Assembly: GCA_022036555.1 (NCBI GenBank)
Contig: CM039119.1
Coordinates: 44,333,318 to 44,397,317, forward strand
Length of the DNA: 64,000 nt
DNA from: Microstegium vimineum
Lineage: Eukaryota > Streptophyta > Magnoliopsida > Poales > Poaceae
Direction: 5' to 3'
Positions within the stretch are counted from its first letter, which is position 1; every line of letters starts with the position of its first letter. A program made the translations under genes and the position numbers. Shown one piece after another: positions 47,497 to 59,393 of this stretch. The notes beneath the pieces were generated by a model that worked only from the letters and a program-made list of their open reading frames with translations, had not been told where the DNA came from and did not search any database.

Positions 47497-50171
47497 CTAG
47501 TAGAAGTACTCGTCATCGGGTGACTCCATGTTTCTGGTGCCTGTAAAGATATGAGAAGATCAGTGTACAAGAAAGTGATCAGATGAAAAACAGGAGATGC
47601 AAGAGCACAGGTCGTACCAGCTGGTATGAGCCAATCTTGAGTACAAACAAGCATTTCAATATGGTTCTCACCAGCCAACTCACACATTGCGAGTCCCGCG
47701 GTTCTTGTTGCTACCCTGCTGTCAGTATTGCACGGTAGTGCCAGTATATCGTGTGCCATCTGAGAAATTGTAGGGTAGATCAGGCTATGTTCCTTCCACC
47801 ACTGGAGAACACTGAGCTTGCACGAAGCGGGACGTCTCTTGCAGGTACTGGCCAAGCTCAGTCATCGGTCGGTCACAACATTGATGCTTAGAGTCATGGT
47901 AATAGTAATACTGCTTAGAGTCATGATAATAATTAGACAGTGTATCTGCATCCTCAACAATACCCTTGCTAGACCCAGTAATGCAGTTAGGGTCATCCAC
48001 ATCCACATGATCTGTGTATTCATTGAAGAGGTTAACAAATGTATCACGCACTTCATGCATATAGTCGTGCTTTCCATTCTCCTTAACAAAAAGCTTGATG
48101 CATTCCAGACTGTATTTAGGATCCATGATCATAGGCATACAGAAATGTAAGAAACAGAACTTCCAGCATTCCTTGAACTTCTGTTTTATCTTCTCTGCCA
48201 CTTTGATAAATGCTTTATCACTCCTATACTCACTGCAGGAATGAGCCTTACTATACACATTTTTCAAAGTGTCAAAGAGATCGGATGGACCAGGAAAGTC
48301 TGGCATCGAGTCAATATATTCATGAAAATGTCCCAAAATCTCAGAAATCTCACTTGCTGTACTCCAGTCCTCCGGTGATGCTGCATATCTGATGTTGGGA
48401 TACTGCACTGCTGAACGGTTGGAACCCTTTGCATATTTGGGGCACTTCGCTGATTTCTCCATGATTTTGTTAAGTTCATCCAATCCCACATGGATAACCT
48501 GATCAAGTAAATGAGTTACAGAATGTACAACAAACATGCTCCGATTTGCATTGACTTTGTTCCATTTCTGTAGACTGGTTTTGACATTTGAAGCCACTGA
48601 ATCATCAATGAAAATATCATCTACTATAATGCTGAAAACCTTGTCATGGAGATCCCATTCTGTAATAGTTCCCACTATGATATCACTGAATCCTTTTGCA
48701 TCGCAAGAGGGGTCCATGGGAGAAAATGTGATTATCTTTTGCTGCTTCTCCCATTCATCGTCGATGTAGTGAACGGTCAAGCACAAGAAGGCCAATTGTG
48801 GATCGTAATGCCACATATAAGCACTCAAGCAAACCCGACTGCTTAAAGCAGCTAACTTCTCCTTTAACTTGGACTTTTCTTGCTGAAACAAGTCACAGAT
48901 CTTCCCTATGAAGTCATAGTGAGATGGCATATTGACCATAGGATTCAAGCAAGCAGCTACCTTTCTGAATCCATCTTGCTCCATCATCCTTGGTAGCTGC
49001 CCGTGTATGGCCAATATCCTGATAAGTTCTTCAGGAGAACAGTTCTGATCGACCTTCTGATTCTTCTGACTGGAACCATTAGCAAAGTCCTGCTCAGGCA
49101 ATGCGATTTCCCCAAGAGACTGGTTCTTATGCTGGTCAGTGGACAGCTCAGGTTCTGCAAGTACTTCATGAGAGCCATTCTGGTCAACTTCCTGATTTTT
49201 GTTATTCTTGTTGGTGTGTGCTTCAGGGAAGGCAAGTTCCTGCACAGGGACTGCGTCTGCTGCTCCTGTACATTTATTTTGGCGGGATAGCAGGAATGGC
49301 AGCTTCTTCTGGGTTGGGTCAGAGCTGTCGGCCTGTGTGCTCTTCTTTGTAGAGGACAAGGGTCTGCCCAGATGCTTTAGCCTCTTCTGAGTCCTAGGGC
49401 TGCACTTGGCCTGGTGTTTGCGCAGTCCGGTAGTGCCATTGGTGCTGTTGTAGTTGAAGACCCGGTGGCAGTGCATGCATTCAGCTTGCACAACCTTTCC
49501 ATCAACGAATGTGGGTATGAAGTCTTCCCACACCTTCGACCGGAGCCTTTTATTCGGCCTTGTCCCAGAGAACAGCGGACTAGGGATGCTGCCAGTGCTC
49601 TCTTCTCCGTCACCTATGTCATTGTTGGTACAGTCCACCACGTCTTCCACGCCTAGGCACCAAGAGACACAAGTTGTCAATATGAAGAAACGTGAGAATA
49701 TTTCATGTCTACATTGTCCAAGTGCAATTGAGACAAGTTGTAAATATGGAGAAATGTGAGAATATTTCATATCTACATTGTCCAAGTGCAATGGAGAAAG
49801 TTTTTTATTTGATAAGTTAACTGAACAGAGTCTTTTAATACAGATTTCAGTTCCATAGCTTGAAAGAAACTTGTTCCATATTCAGGCGCCTGAATTTTCA
49901 GGCGATCTCACACAAACAACTAGTACAATTAAAAAGAACAACTCACAAGAGACAATTCATGATTCTTTTTTCTGCATAAAAAAATGTCAAAATTACCTAT
50001 TGCCTGAACAATAACAAAAAAAACCAGACACTATAGGAGAAGTGCTGAAAGAAACGTGTTCTATAGCCTGGACAGAGATATATATACACATAGAGAGAGA
50101 AAGATGTAGTTATGTACCATTGTCTTCTTCACCGATGTAGTTGGGGGAACCATCACAATCCTGACTCATAC
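47497..50171 (-). pseudogene. hAT-derived RICESLEEPER-like protein, copy 3, frameshift before the dimerisation domain
   Basis: Exons are 50118-50171 (ATG at 50169, beginning MSQDCDGSPNYIGEEDN), 49652-47618 and 47540-47497 (ending NMESPDDEYFY). The first exon joins in phase 1 to GVEDVVDCTNND. A BED finger follows (SKVWEDFIPTF, CMHCHRV, KHQAKC), then a linker with two copies of an NQxVDQNxSxEE motif, PRMMEQDGFRKVAACLNP, CLTVHYIDDEWEKQQK and a PMIMDPKYSLECIK region. Near 47825 two bases are missing relative to copy 4, moving the frame just before VLQWWKEHSLIYPTISQMAH. The frame in use stops at 47785. The first catalytic Asp position is Tyr (SAYMWHYDP) and the last Glu position is Val. Everything else about splicing is conserved, so a truncated BED protein is possible. 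Confidence 0.8.
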
Positions 50172-50551
50172 CTACAAAACGATAAGGTTAAATCATCCAC
50201 TCTGGTTCGCATATCTGATTTTTTCCGAACTAAACGATCAAACGAATCAACCAACAACAACAAAAATCTACTGCGACGAACGATTGCACGAGTAGCAGTG
50301 CATATACCAGAAACCATCAAGAACTTGGCGAAGGACACACGTTACAATCCCACGGGACGAGAGAAGGATCACTGGATCTAGGTTCTCGGAATCAGGGGTG
50401 ATAGAGAGAAGGAGAGAGGGGAGCAGGGCATTCGTACCTGACCCCGAAGAGACGAGGTCGCAGCCGCTGCACTGCAATGTAGAAATACCAGGTAATCCGA
50501 CGCCGTCAGGGGAAATCCGCGTACCCTGGTAGTGGAGGGAAGGGGAAAGCA

Positions 50552-50561
50552 TTTTCCCGCC
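50552..50561. promoter_or_regulatory. E2F-like site upstream of hAT-derived copy 3
   Basis: TTTTCCCGCC matches E2F consensus TTTSSCGC. It lies about 115 bp upstream of a donor-like CAG/GTACGAATG at about 50440, the end of the likely 5' UTR exon. This is sequence evidence only. Confidence 0.45.
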
Positions 50562-51433
50562 TCAGCCCCTGTGCTGGCGGGGGCTCGGCGCGCCAACTCT
50601 CTTGGGGCTGGATAGCAGATAGCACGGTCCACGGCCCACTCCGGCGAGGCGCTCACATGATAGGCTGGATATAACTATATAAGTGGATAAAACGGCCCAG
50701 GGCCCATTCGTACTGTACTTTTCCAAGTCTCTATTTTCATGGCAATTTTTATTTATCGTTTACCTACTAAATGAACTGACGGCACATAAAAGTTCTTCAG
50801 GTGCAATATTCATAATACAGTGGTATATATATACTATTCAATTAATTAGGAAGTTTAAGTATTCCAAACTGTTTCATCAAAATAGCTTTTAAACAACCAG
50901 CAAGAAAGCTGCCTAAACATCGAAATATGCAAAATGACTACCATTAGCACCATTGGTCAGAGATAATCTGACTTTCTATACCAATACATCAAACCGGTGC
51001 AGAAGGGTTCCAGGTTTACTACCTAATTAGACCAAACAAGGAACGGAGAGAAAACTCAAATCACTGAAAGAACCATACAGCCATACAGCTAGCAAATGGA
51101 CATTAAGACATTATTACATCCGAATATACTGGAGTATTAGTTATCAAGTATAAGCAAAGAACTTAAGCAGAAAGAGTGCCCATAAGACAAGATCTCAAAC
51201 TGTTGACAATCTCCTCTACCCACACGCAAAAGGTTCATTACAACGCCATCAGTAACTTAATCTAGTATCCGGAAATTGACCTAACACCATCTGAAGTGCC
51301 TCGAAGCTTTCCACCTTTGAATCCTGCATCGTCAAGGTAACTAAATGAGCCGTTGCGAGTCCCATCAATTATAAGGGGTACATTAGGAACGTGGGGCTTA
51401 CATGGAATATTAGATTCACAAACGGTAAAATAT
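50562..51433. other. Intergenic between hAT-derived copies 3 and 4
   Basis: Short spacer containing the promoter side of copy 3 and the 3' flank of copy 4. An ACATCAAACCGGTGCAGAA block near 50985 resembles the ATCAAACTGGTGCAGGAA downstream of copy 2 (40550). No gene is seen. Confidence 0.45.
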
Positions 51434-52965
51434 TCAGTTGTGAAGATTAACGGTTGGCTCCACCCTTGTAGTACCTGTAAAGTCATGAAGGTTTCAGTTA
51501 TTATAGACTGATTAGATATAATGAGATACAAAAAAAGGAGCAAGAGCACAGGTTATACCAGCTTGCGCAAGCCAGTCCTGAATACAGACAACTGTCTCAA
51601 CCCCGCTTCCATAATTTGACTCAGACAAGAATAGTCTCGCGGTTCTTATCGCTGCCTTGCAGTCAGTGTCGCGTGGTAGTGCCAATATATCGCGTGCCAT
51701 CCGACTAAGTGAAGGATAGGTCAGGCTGTTTTCCTTCCACCATTGTAGAGCACTGAACTTACCTGTTGGATGTTGTGCCTCTTGCAAGTAATGATCAAGT
51801 TCAGTCAGTGGTCGCTGACGATACGGATATTCAGTATGTAGATATAACTCATGCAGAATATCTCTACCAATGAACTCTCCCATCTCAATTTTAGACCAAG
51901 AAGTGCAGTCAGGTTCTTGGTCCTGGTTTGAATATTCACCATAGAGGTTAAGCAATGTATCATGCACTTCGCAAATATAATCATCTATGTCACTGTCCAC
52001 ACTATACATACTCTCAATAGTGAAGGGTTGTATGCGTGCCTTGATGTGTTCCAGACGGTATTTAGGATCCAAGACCATAGGCATACAAAAATGCAAGAAA
52101 CAGACTTTCCAGCATTTATTGAACTTCTTTTCCATATTCAGCCTCATAATGGAAATTCCCTCCTCCTCCTTCTCACGTAAGTAGAGTTGTCTCTGTGTCT
52201 TGAACCTATCAGCGTCCCAACAATTGCGAAGCACCTTTTCCTTCACATTCCACACCTTATCAAACAGATTATCTGGTCTAGGAAATTTGTGGACCAAGGC
52301 CTTGTATCTATGAAAGTCTTGCAAGTATTTACAAATTTTCTGTGCTTTTGTCCAAGCATCTACTGATGCATATCTGTACTTGGGATGATGTGCTGATGAA
52401 GGGGTGGGATACATCCTGGAACGCTCTGTGGAATTCTCCATGATTGTGTCAAGTTCATCCAGCCCTACCTGAATAATCTCATCAAGTAAATGAGTTGCAT
52501 AACGTGCCACAAACAAGCTCCGTTTTGCAGCAACTTTGTTCCTTTTCTGAAGACTGGTTTTGACATTTGAAGCCACTGAATCATCATTGAATGTGTCATT
52601 CAGTATAATGCTGAAAACCTTGTCATCAAGACCCCATTCTTCAATAGCTCGCAATATGGTATAACTTAAACCTTCTGCACTGCAAGAGGGACCCACGTCA
52701 CAAATTTTGATGATCTTTTTCTGCTTCTTCCATTCATCATCGATATAGTGAACAGTCAAGCACAAGAATAAACGATGTGGATCGTAGAGCCACGTGTCTG
52801 CACTCAGGCAAACTCGACATGGTAAAGCTGCTAACTTCTCCTTCAGCTTGGTCTTTTCTTGCTCAAACAAGTTACGGGTCTTCCTCATCAGGTCAATGCG
52901 GGATGGAATCATGACCGCAGGATTCAAGTGAGCAACAAGCTTCCAAAAGCCGTCTTGTTCCACCA

Positions 52966-53509
52966 CAATGTTTTCTGGTCGACTGGTCGATCCTGGTCGA
53001 CCTGGGACCGACCAGGCGATTAATCGTGATTAATCGTCGACCAGGTCGATTAATCGACTCTTGTCGACCCTGGTCGTCTCCTGGTCGTCCAGGTATTTCA
53101 GCTGGTCGACCTGTATATAGACCTCTCTATATATACTATATTACACACAATAAAAGTCTAGAATACCAAAGAGAACCATAATTAGCAAGTAGCAACACTA
53201 ATGTAGCCTTGATCTTGACACACCTTAACAGCAGCACTGCCGCACAGCAGTAGAAACTAACTAACACAGCCAACATATTGCATAACCAAAGTCCAAACTA
53301 GTTCAGCAGTACAGATAAGCCGAAAAACAGAGTCCACAACTTGGTCGTCCATGACCTGGTCGGACGACTAATCGCGATTAGTCGACGACTAGTCGGACGA
53401 CCAGGTTTCTGGTCGAGCTGGTCGAGTCGGACCTCCTAATCGACCACTTGGGACCGACCAGGACGACTAATCGTGATTAATCGCGATTAATCGGACGACC
53501 TGAAAACAA
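52966..53509. mobile_element. MULE-like MITE, 544 bp, inside copy 4 coding sequence
   Basis: TGTTCCACCA flanks the insertion (52956-52965 and 53510-53519), a 9-10 bp duplication as made by Mutator-like elements. The ends are CAATGTTTTCTGGTCG and, reverse-complemented, TTGTTTTCAGGTCG. Both sides are full of GGTCGACC, CGATTAATCG and CGACTAGTCG words, so the element is strongly palindromic. A non-repetitive middle (53110-53330) separates the two arms. Confidence 0.75.
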
Positions 53510-54547
53510 TGTTCCACCATACTTGTTGCGTGACTGTCCATGGCCAATTTCCTGACGAGTTCTTCATAAGAAATGTTCTGATCAGATCCTTGATTCTTCT
53601 TATTCTGATCAGTGGAAATAACTGTCATAGCTAGATCCTTCTGCTCAGGTGCTGCAGGTTCCTCATGAGACCCATTCTGAATAGCTTCCTGATTCTTCCT
53701 ATTTGTGTCTGTGGGAGTGTCAGGCAACGCAAGGTCCTGCCCGGCCATTGCAATCGCTGTGCCTGAGCCTTTCCTGAGGCTGGATAGCTGGAATGGGAGC
53801 TTCTTCTGTTTTGGATCAGAATTGGCTGCTGCTGTGCTCTTCTGAATAGATGGCAGAGATGTATGTTCATGCAGCTTTTGCCTCTTCTGGATTTGAAGCC
53901 CAGGGCTGCACTTGGCCTGGTGATTCCAAAGGCTGGAGGTGCCGCAACAGTTGAAGATCCGGTGGCAGTGCATGCATTCAGCATGCGCCAGCTTCCCGTC
54001 GACAAAGGAGGGTATGAAGTCATCCCACACCTTGGAAGTGAGTCTTTTCTTCAGCTTTGTGCCCAACAGTGGACTAGGGATGCTGTCAGTGCTCTTGTCC
54101 TGTTCATCCATGTCATTGTTGGCATTGCCAACTGCATATTCCACACCTAGGCATAAAAAACACAGTATTTCAATATGAAACAGGTTGATGTAAGTTATGC
54201 TGGAAATTGAACACTGTCCTAAACTCCTAGCCATAGAAACTACTCTCCTTCAAAAGGTTAACTGAACATGCTCTTTTTTTTCTATACAATGAGATGGGCT
54301 AACTGAACAGTCTTTCAGCTGAGAGGTAAACAGAAAAGGCACTATGCCTAGACACGAAGCAACTTGAGCAAATATACATTGCTAATCAAACATTGTCCTA
54401 GTGCAACTGAACAAGCTTCCATGCACGAGGTTAAAATAGAGCAACTTTTTCATACAGGAAAAATCAAACAAACTTAGTGGATTAATCAACATCTCAGCAG
54501 TGTTGTAATGTAAGAAAAGAAGTCTAACAACATTTGAGGGTTAAACA

Positions 54548-54698
54548 CATTCATTGTCAGATTAATGCTACTACATAACAAGCATGTAATCGTCAGTATC
54601 ATTCACTGTCAGATTAATGCTACTCCGTAGTACATAACAGCATGTAATGTCAGTATCATTCACTGTCAGATTAATGCTAGTACATAACAGCATGTAAT
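54548..54698. repeat. Three-copy tandem repeat upstream of copy 4 main exon
   Basis: A unit of about 50-57 bp built on CATTCACTGTCAGATTAATG and TACATAACAGCATGTAAT is repeated three times with small indels. The third copy runs directly into the Stowaway MITE at 54697. Confidence 0.8.
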
Positions 54699-54955
54699 CC
54701 CTCCGTCCCAAGAAAAAGAGTCGCTATGGGAAACGTGCGGGTCAAATTTTCTTAACTTTGACTAGGTTTGTAGAAAATGTGTGCAACATTTATATCTCTA
54801 AATAAGTTTAATGTTAAAGTATATTCAAAGATTTATCTAATGATACTAATTACATACCATAAATATTAATATTTTGTTAAATATAGTTGGTTAAAGTTAA
54901 AATTTGTTGACTTTTTGGGAAGCAAGAACGACTTTTTTTTTTGGGACGGAGGGAG
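54697..54955. mobile_element. Stowaway MITE in intron of hAT-derived copy 4
   Basis: The left end ATCCCTCCGTCCCAAGAAAAAG and the right end, reverse-complemented, CTCCCTCCGTCCCAAAAAAAAA are terminal inverted repeats. TA flanks both ends (54695-54696 and 54956-54957). It lies between the first coding exon and the main exon of copy 4. Confidence 0.8.
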
Positions 54956-55577
54956 TAACGTCTAGCTAAATGAGTCATCCTTGACGCATCTTCCTTCCCC
55001 TGGACGCTGTTGCATTTCCGTGTAATCAATTGAAAAGGGACAGTGCCCAGGTCGGGAAAGTAAAACAAAATCAGGACCATCAGATTCAGATTACGCATCT
55101 ACCACCTTGAACAATCTCAAAAGGAACTTACCATCCACCATCCTATCGTCTTTGTTGCTGCCGCAGTCGGGATTGGGATTGTCACACTTGTGTTAAACCT
55201 ACACACCAGACGAACCAAATTATCTTATCCATCCCGATTTCTGCGTCGATTTACGGAGATAATGATCAACCGAATGAACTAGAAACAAAATATGCAAAGG
55301 AAAACAGGTAGTGATGCATTTTGTACCAAAGATCATTAAGAAGCAGGGAGAAGCGCATACCGATCATAACCTTTTACAGCTCCACGGCGCGCGAGAGAGA
55401 GCGAAGGAAAGGATCAATCGGGCGAGATGGGTGTGCAGAGCTGGGGTCCCGGACTCCGTGCGGGCTGCGCAGCTCTCTAAATCAGGGGAGATGGAGCGGG
55501 AGACGTGGCCGGCGTCCTTGCCTCCGCGGCGGCGCGGCGGAAGAAACGAGACGCCAGTGGAGGGAATAGGAATGGCC

Positions 55578-55585
55578 TTTCGCGC
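55578..55585. promoter_or_regulatory. E2F-like site upstream of hAT-derived copy 4
   Basis: TTTCGCGC matches the E2F consensus TTTSSCGC. It lies about 220 bp upstream of the donor GATCG/GTATGCG at 55360-55361, the end of the 5' UTR exon. The surrounding block (55530-55610) matches 12190-12280 upstream of copy 1. Confidence 0.45.
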
Positions 55586-58289
55586 TGCTTTTTTCACTCC
55601 TCCCGCCAAGGCCTCGAGGTCTAGTTTTAGTCGCTCTCCTAAATCCCTTTCCGTTTGTATGGAGACAAAAAAAAAAACTCTCCAATAACTTCTAATCTAT
55701 CCTCCTAATCTTTTAGAAGTTGGAAAAGGTCACTCTAATCCATGTAAAATTATGCGCTTCTCAGTCATAGGCAAAATCGATCAATCTAAAGATGTAAGGA
55801 CGTGCAAAGAATAAAAAGCAGTAAATGGTAGCTAATGTAAATATATAAGAGATAAAGAATATATAAAAGGGATAGAATAATTTAAAAACATTATAATATT
55901 TCTGATGTAAAGTTATTCTTTTTATATTTTAAGAATAAATTATTAATTTTTTTGGAGATGACTTTTTTTCTCACAGTACCTTTTAGGAGTTAAAAAACAT
56001 AAGTTTTTGTGATAAATATTTAGGAAACTCTTTGAGATGCATCTCTCACCTTTTAAAACCTTTTATTTTACATGTCTCATCCAGTCATAGGTAATTTTAA
56101 AAGTAATTTGATCTTTTTAGTTTAAAAAATCAATAAATATCTAATAAGGCTTTTAAACCACGAAAAATATCTAAGCTTAAAAAAATTCTAAGAAAAGTAC
56201 TAAAGATGTATTAGGACACAAGAAACACAAAAAAAAATATTTATATCTTGTGAAAATATTTTTAGAATCTCTTAAAATTTTGATTTAGCTCAAGAAAAAT
56301 CAGAAAAATATCCAAAAGAATCTAGGAAACTACCAAAATATTCCAATTGATATCTAGTTGCATCTTAAATGATTTTTTACAATAAAAACATGAGATGAAG
56401 CTGACATGAATGCATTCAACATTAATATATTTTGCATTTTCATTGATTGCATATCATATTTATATTGTGCAAAGTTCCTAAAATGTGTTTAGACATGAGT
56501 TAGAACATTTTGTTAGTATTCTAGATTTTTGTTTTGCATATTTTTCCATGTTTCTAATGCTAAATCAATTTCTTATCAGATTCTGAGATATTTTCACAAG
56601 ATATAAATATGTTATTTAGGTATCTCATGTCCTAATCCATCTTTAGTATTTTTATCATAATTTTTAGAAGCTTAGAGACATTTTTCATGGCTTAAAAAAC
56701 CTCATTAGTTATTTACTATATTTATTTTAAAACTAAAAATACAAAACCGAGTTTGAAAAATACCTATAACTAAGTTAGGGAGGTAAAAATAAATGGTTTT
56801 AAAAGTTAAGAGAGGTGGTTTATCTAGGTTTGAAGTTCAGGAACCAAGTCAGAGAGGTAAAATAAATAGTTTTAAAAAGTTAAGAGAGGTGGTTTATCTA
56901 GTTTTGAAGTTTAGAAATAAAAACTAGGCTTCGAGAATAATTGAGGGAGGTAAAATATTTTTTTTGAATATACCAAGCGGTAACCAGGTCTGCAACATGA
57001 GATTAACCGGCTGCAATAGTAGCAAAAAAGGGTGATTATAAGGTCCATATGATGCATCTCTTAGGATGTTTTTTTAACATTTTTTATTCAATATTTTAAT
57101 AATAATCGCTCCAAAACAAATTTTTAGATTTCATCCTTTTGAGCGCACTAGAAGTACTGACATGACTAAATAACGTAGTTGCGCTAATGCATATGGTGCG
57201 GTAAAAGCTGTCCACGTTAGACAACATTTTCAACGTAGAAAAACTTGTCACGCCACACCCGTTGACATGACAATATTGTTTTTTCATGCCATCAAAAGTA
57301 GTGTGACAAGAATGAACTTTTAAAAAAATCAATATGGGGAGAACTAACCAGGCTCATGCCACAGTATTGACAAGACTCACAAGCCTAACTAGTTGTCCCA
57401 GTGTAGGCGTGTAGTCTAGTTAGTTCTAAAGATTAATTCATATAAACTCATATAAACTCCATCTTCGATGATCCATATACGGATGGAAAGCTAATTTCAT
57501 AAGCTAACCAAAGGATTTGGTATGAGGTCCAAATTACATCGTAGCTAACAGGAATAAATGAAAACAAATAAGCATTCAAAATCTATCAAAGTGTTATGTC
57601 ATTGTCTTTTAGTCTATTAGGCCATGTATCATCTTAGATCCCATTAAGGGGCATGTGTAGGAGAGTGACAGCACTTAGACCTTATATTAATTCATCACAC
57701 CACTTGTGATGGTTTAGGATTTTGCTTTAAATCAATTTTTCTTCCAACAATCGTCATCGTTGGTTGTGAAACCCAAATTTCGAATGCTTAATGTAGTGAT
57801 TTGCAATTGTCACTTTCAATTGAGTTTCTTCTTTAAAGTTCTTGCTTGTGTTCTTTGTTTCATAGGTAGGGATTATCAAGGTCAACCGGATTTGTGACAT
57901 GGTTGATAACCAGAGAAGTCGTGGTGCTAAGATTGCAGGGTTCAGGTCTTTTAACCTAAATCCAGTTAGACACCTTGTGCTCCACCAAAATGATAGTTAT
58001 CTCTACCTAATGAAAGATTAGGAATCTTGCTCCCATCAAGCTTGAAATCCATGCAAATGCCTGAAGCTATGAAGAAAACACTACAAAGGGAGGCCACTCC
58101 TTTGGGGCGCATTATGGCCTAGACCAACCTACCGGAGGTGCTATGTGTCAGCACGAGACCAGACTATTGGAGGTGAGTCAACTTAGGCCTGGTCGTCCAT
58201 GAAAAGGGAAGGGGCACTCGAGTTGGTAACATGCTCAGCAAGATAGTAGGTGGACAAGCTATCCAGTAGAGAACCGTGTTGCCCACTGA

Positions 58290-59100
58290 AAGCCCTAGTT
58301 TGATTTTAGCTAATTGATGAGACCTATTGTACTAACCTTTGTCATTAAGTGATGTATATGAGCTAGGTTAGTATACACCAAGCAATAGAACTAGATGATT
58401 GCCATGATGATGAATGTGACCAAAAGAGATGATCATGTGCTTCAACTTGAAATGAATAAAGAGAAAAACAAAACCATAGTGATCAAGACAAAGATATTAC
58501 ATATGTTTTTGTTTTTAGCACTCAAGACACCATAGAGGGTGTGAGTGTGTTTAGGTTAGATAGTCGTACTATTAAGAGGGGTGATCTTAAAGTAAAATGG
58601 TTATCTAAGTGCCACTAGATGAGTGAATTCTATGTATCCTAGTGAGCTAACAATTAACCATTGAGAATTGCTTGAAAAATATGCTAACATACATGCACAA
58701 GTGATAGAACACTTAGATGTTAGCACATGGAAGCAAGGGTGAAGAGATATAGAAGAGAAGGAGATTTACAGACGTGATCGGATGCTACAATAGGCACCAA
58801 ACGCTACTGTTGCATTGACCGGACGCTAATGCAACAAGTAGCGGACACGAGGGTGCCACTATTCCTTGGCAGACAATACACATAGTAGAGTGACCAGGTG
58901 TTGGGTGAGTCCGGTCATCAAAATACCTCTCTGGAACCTCTCTGGATCGCATCAGACGTTGATGAAACATCGACCGGACGCTGCCCGCAACAAGCACCAG
59001 ACGGTAGTAAAATTACACAGAGATCATAAGTAACTAGAATTACAAATAGGTGGCTTGCCTAACCTTTAGAGCTAGAGCTAGAGTAAATCACATTATCGCT
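58290..59100. mobile_element. Diverged copia LTR fragment
   Basis: TCGTACTATTAAGAGGGGTG at 58564 matches the solo LTR at 36119 (CGTACTATTAAGAGGGGTTG). Its order of features (AAGTGCCACT, then AGCAAGGGTGAAGAG and CCGGACGCT-type words) is also like LTRs of that group. The ends are lost. Confidence 0.45.
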
Positions 59101-59229
59101 TTGTTATTTACTAATAAGTTTCTCTAGTATTTTGAAGATCTTTTATTAGGCTATTCATGTCAAGAAAGAGCGAGGACTCGACTTGGTGCAACTTAACTCA
59201 GACTCATTTAACAAACTCTTTTTTTTGTC

Positions 59230-59393
59230 TTTTATTACACGTTGTGTTTTTTTGCGACAGTTACAATTGTCACAGACTCACTAATTGTCATAAAGATACC
59301 TTGTAATTGTCATAGAAGGTATTTTATGACGGGCCTTCTATGACAAGAGATAAACTTCTAATTGTCATAGAAGGCCTAATCTCTTATAGTAAT
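59230..59393. repeat. ATTGTCATA repeat block, possible CACTA terminal region
   Basis: AATTGTCATAGAAGG and variants occur at least four times, some inverted (CCTTCTATGACAAG). The right end reads TCTCTTATAGTA, one base from the reverse complement of a CACTATAAGAGA-type terminus. No transposase and no second end were found. Confidence 0.4.

Larger units (their letters stand above)
51434..55198 (-). pseudogene. hAT-derived RICESLEEPER-like protein, copy 4, interrupted by a MULE-like MITE
   Basis: Exons are 55132-55198 (ATG at 55141, only MVD plus one base), 54146-51559 and 51474-51434. Removing the 544-bp insertion at 52966-53509 and one target copy leaves a 2,034-nt main exon that is a multiple of three. 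The BED finger is SKVWDDFIPSF, CMHCHRI and WNHQAKC. Then come YEELVRKLAMDSHATSM, a LNPAVMIPSRIDLM part, a CLTVHYIDDEWKKQKK block, PMVLDPKYRLEHIK and the hAT dimerisation block ALQWWKENSLTYPSLSRMAR, ending VCIQDWLAQAG and VEPTVNLHN. This is the only copy keeping Asp in the first catalytic motif (SADTWLYDP). The last Glu is Ala. In copy 3 the first coding exon starts at an upstream ATG. Here the equivalent position reads TTA, so the start is moved. With the MITE, the frame ends at 53467 inside the insertion. Confidence 0.8.
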
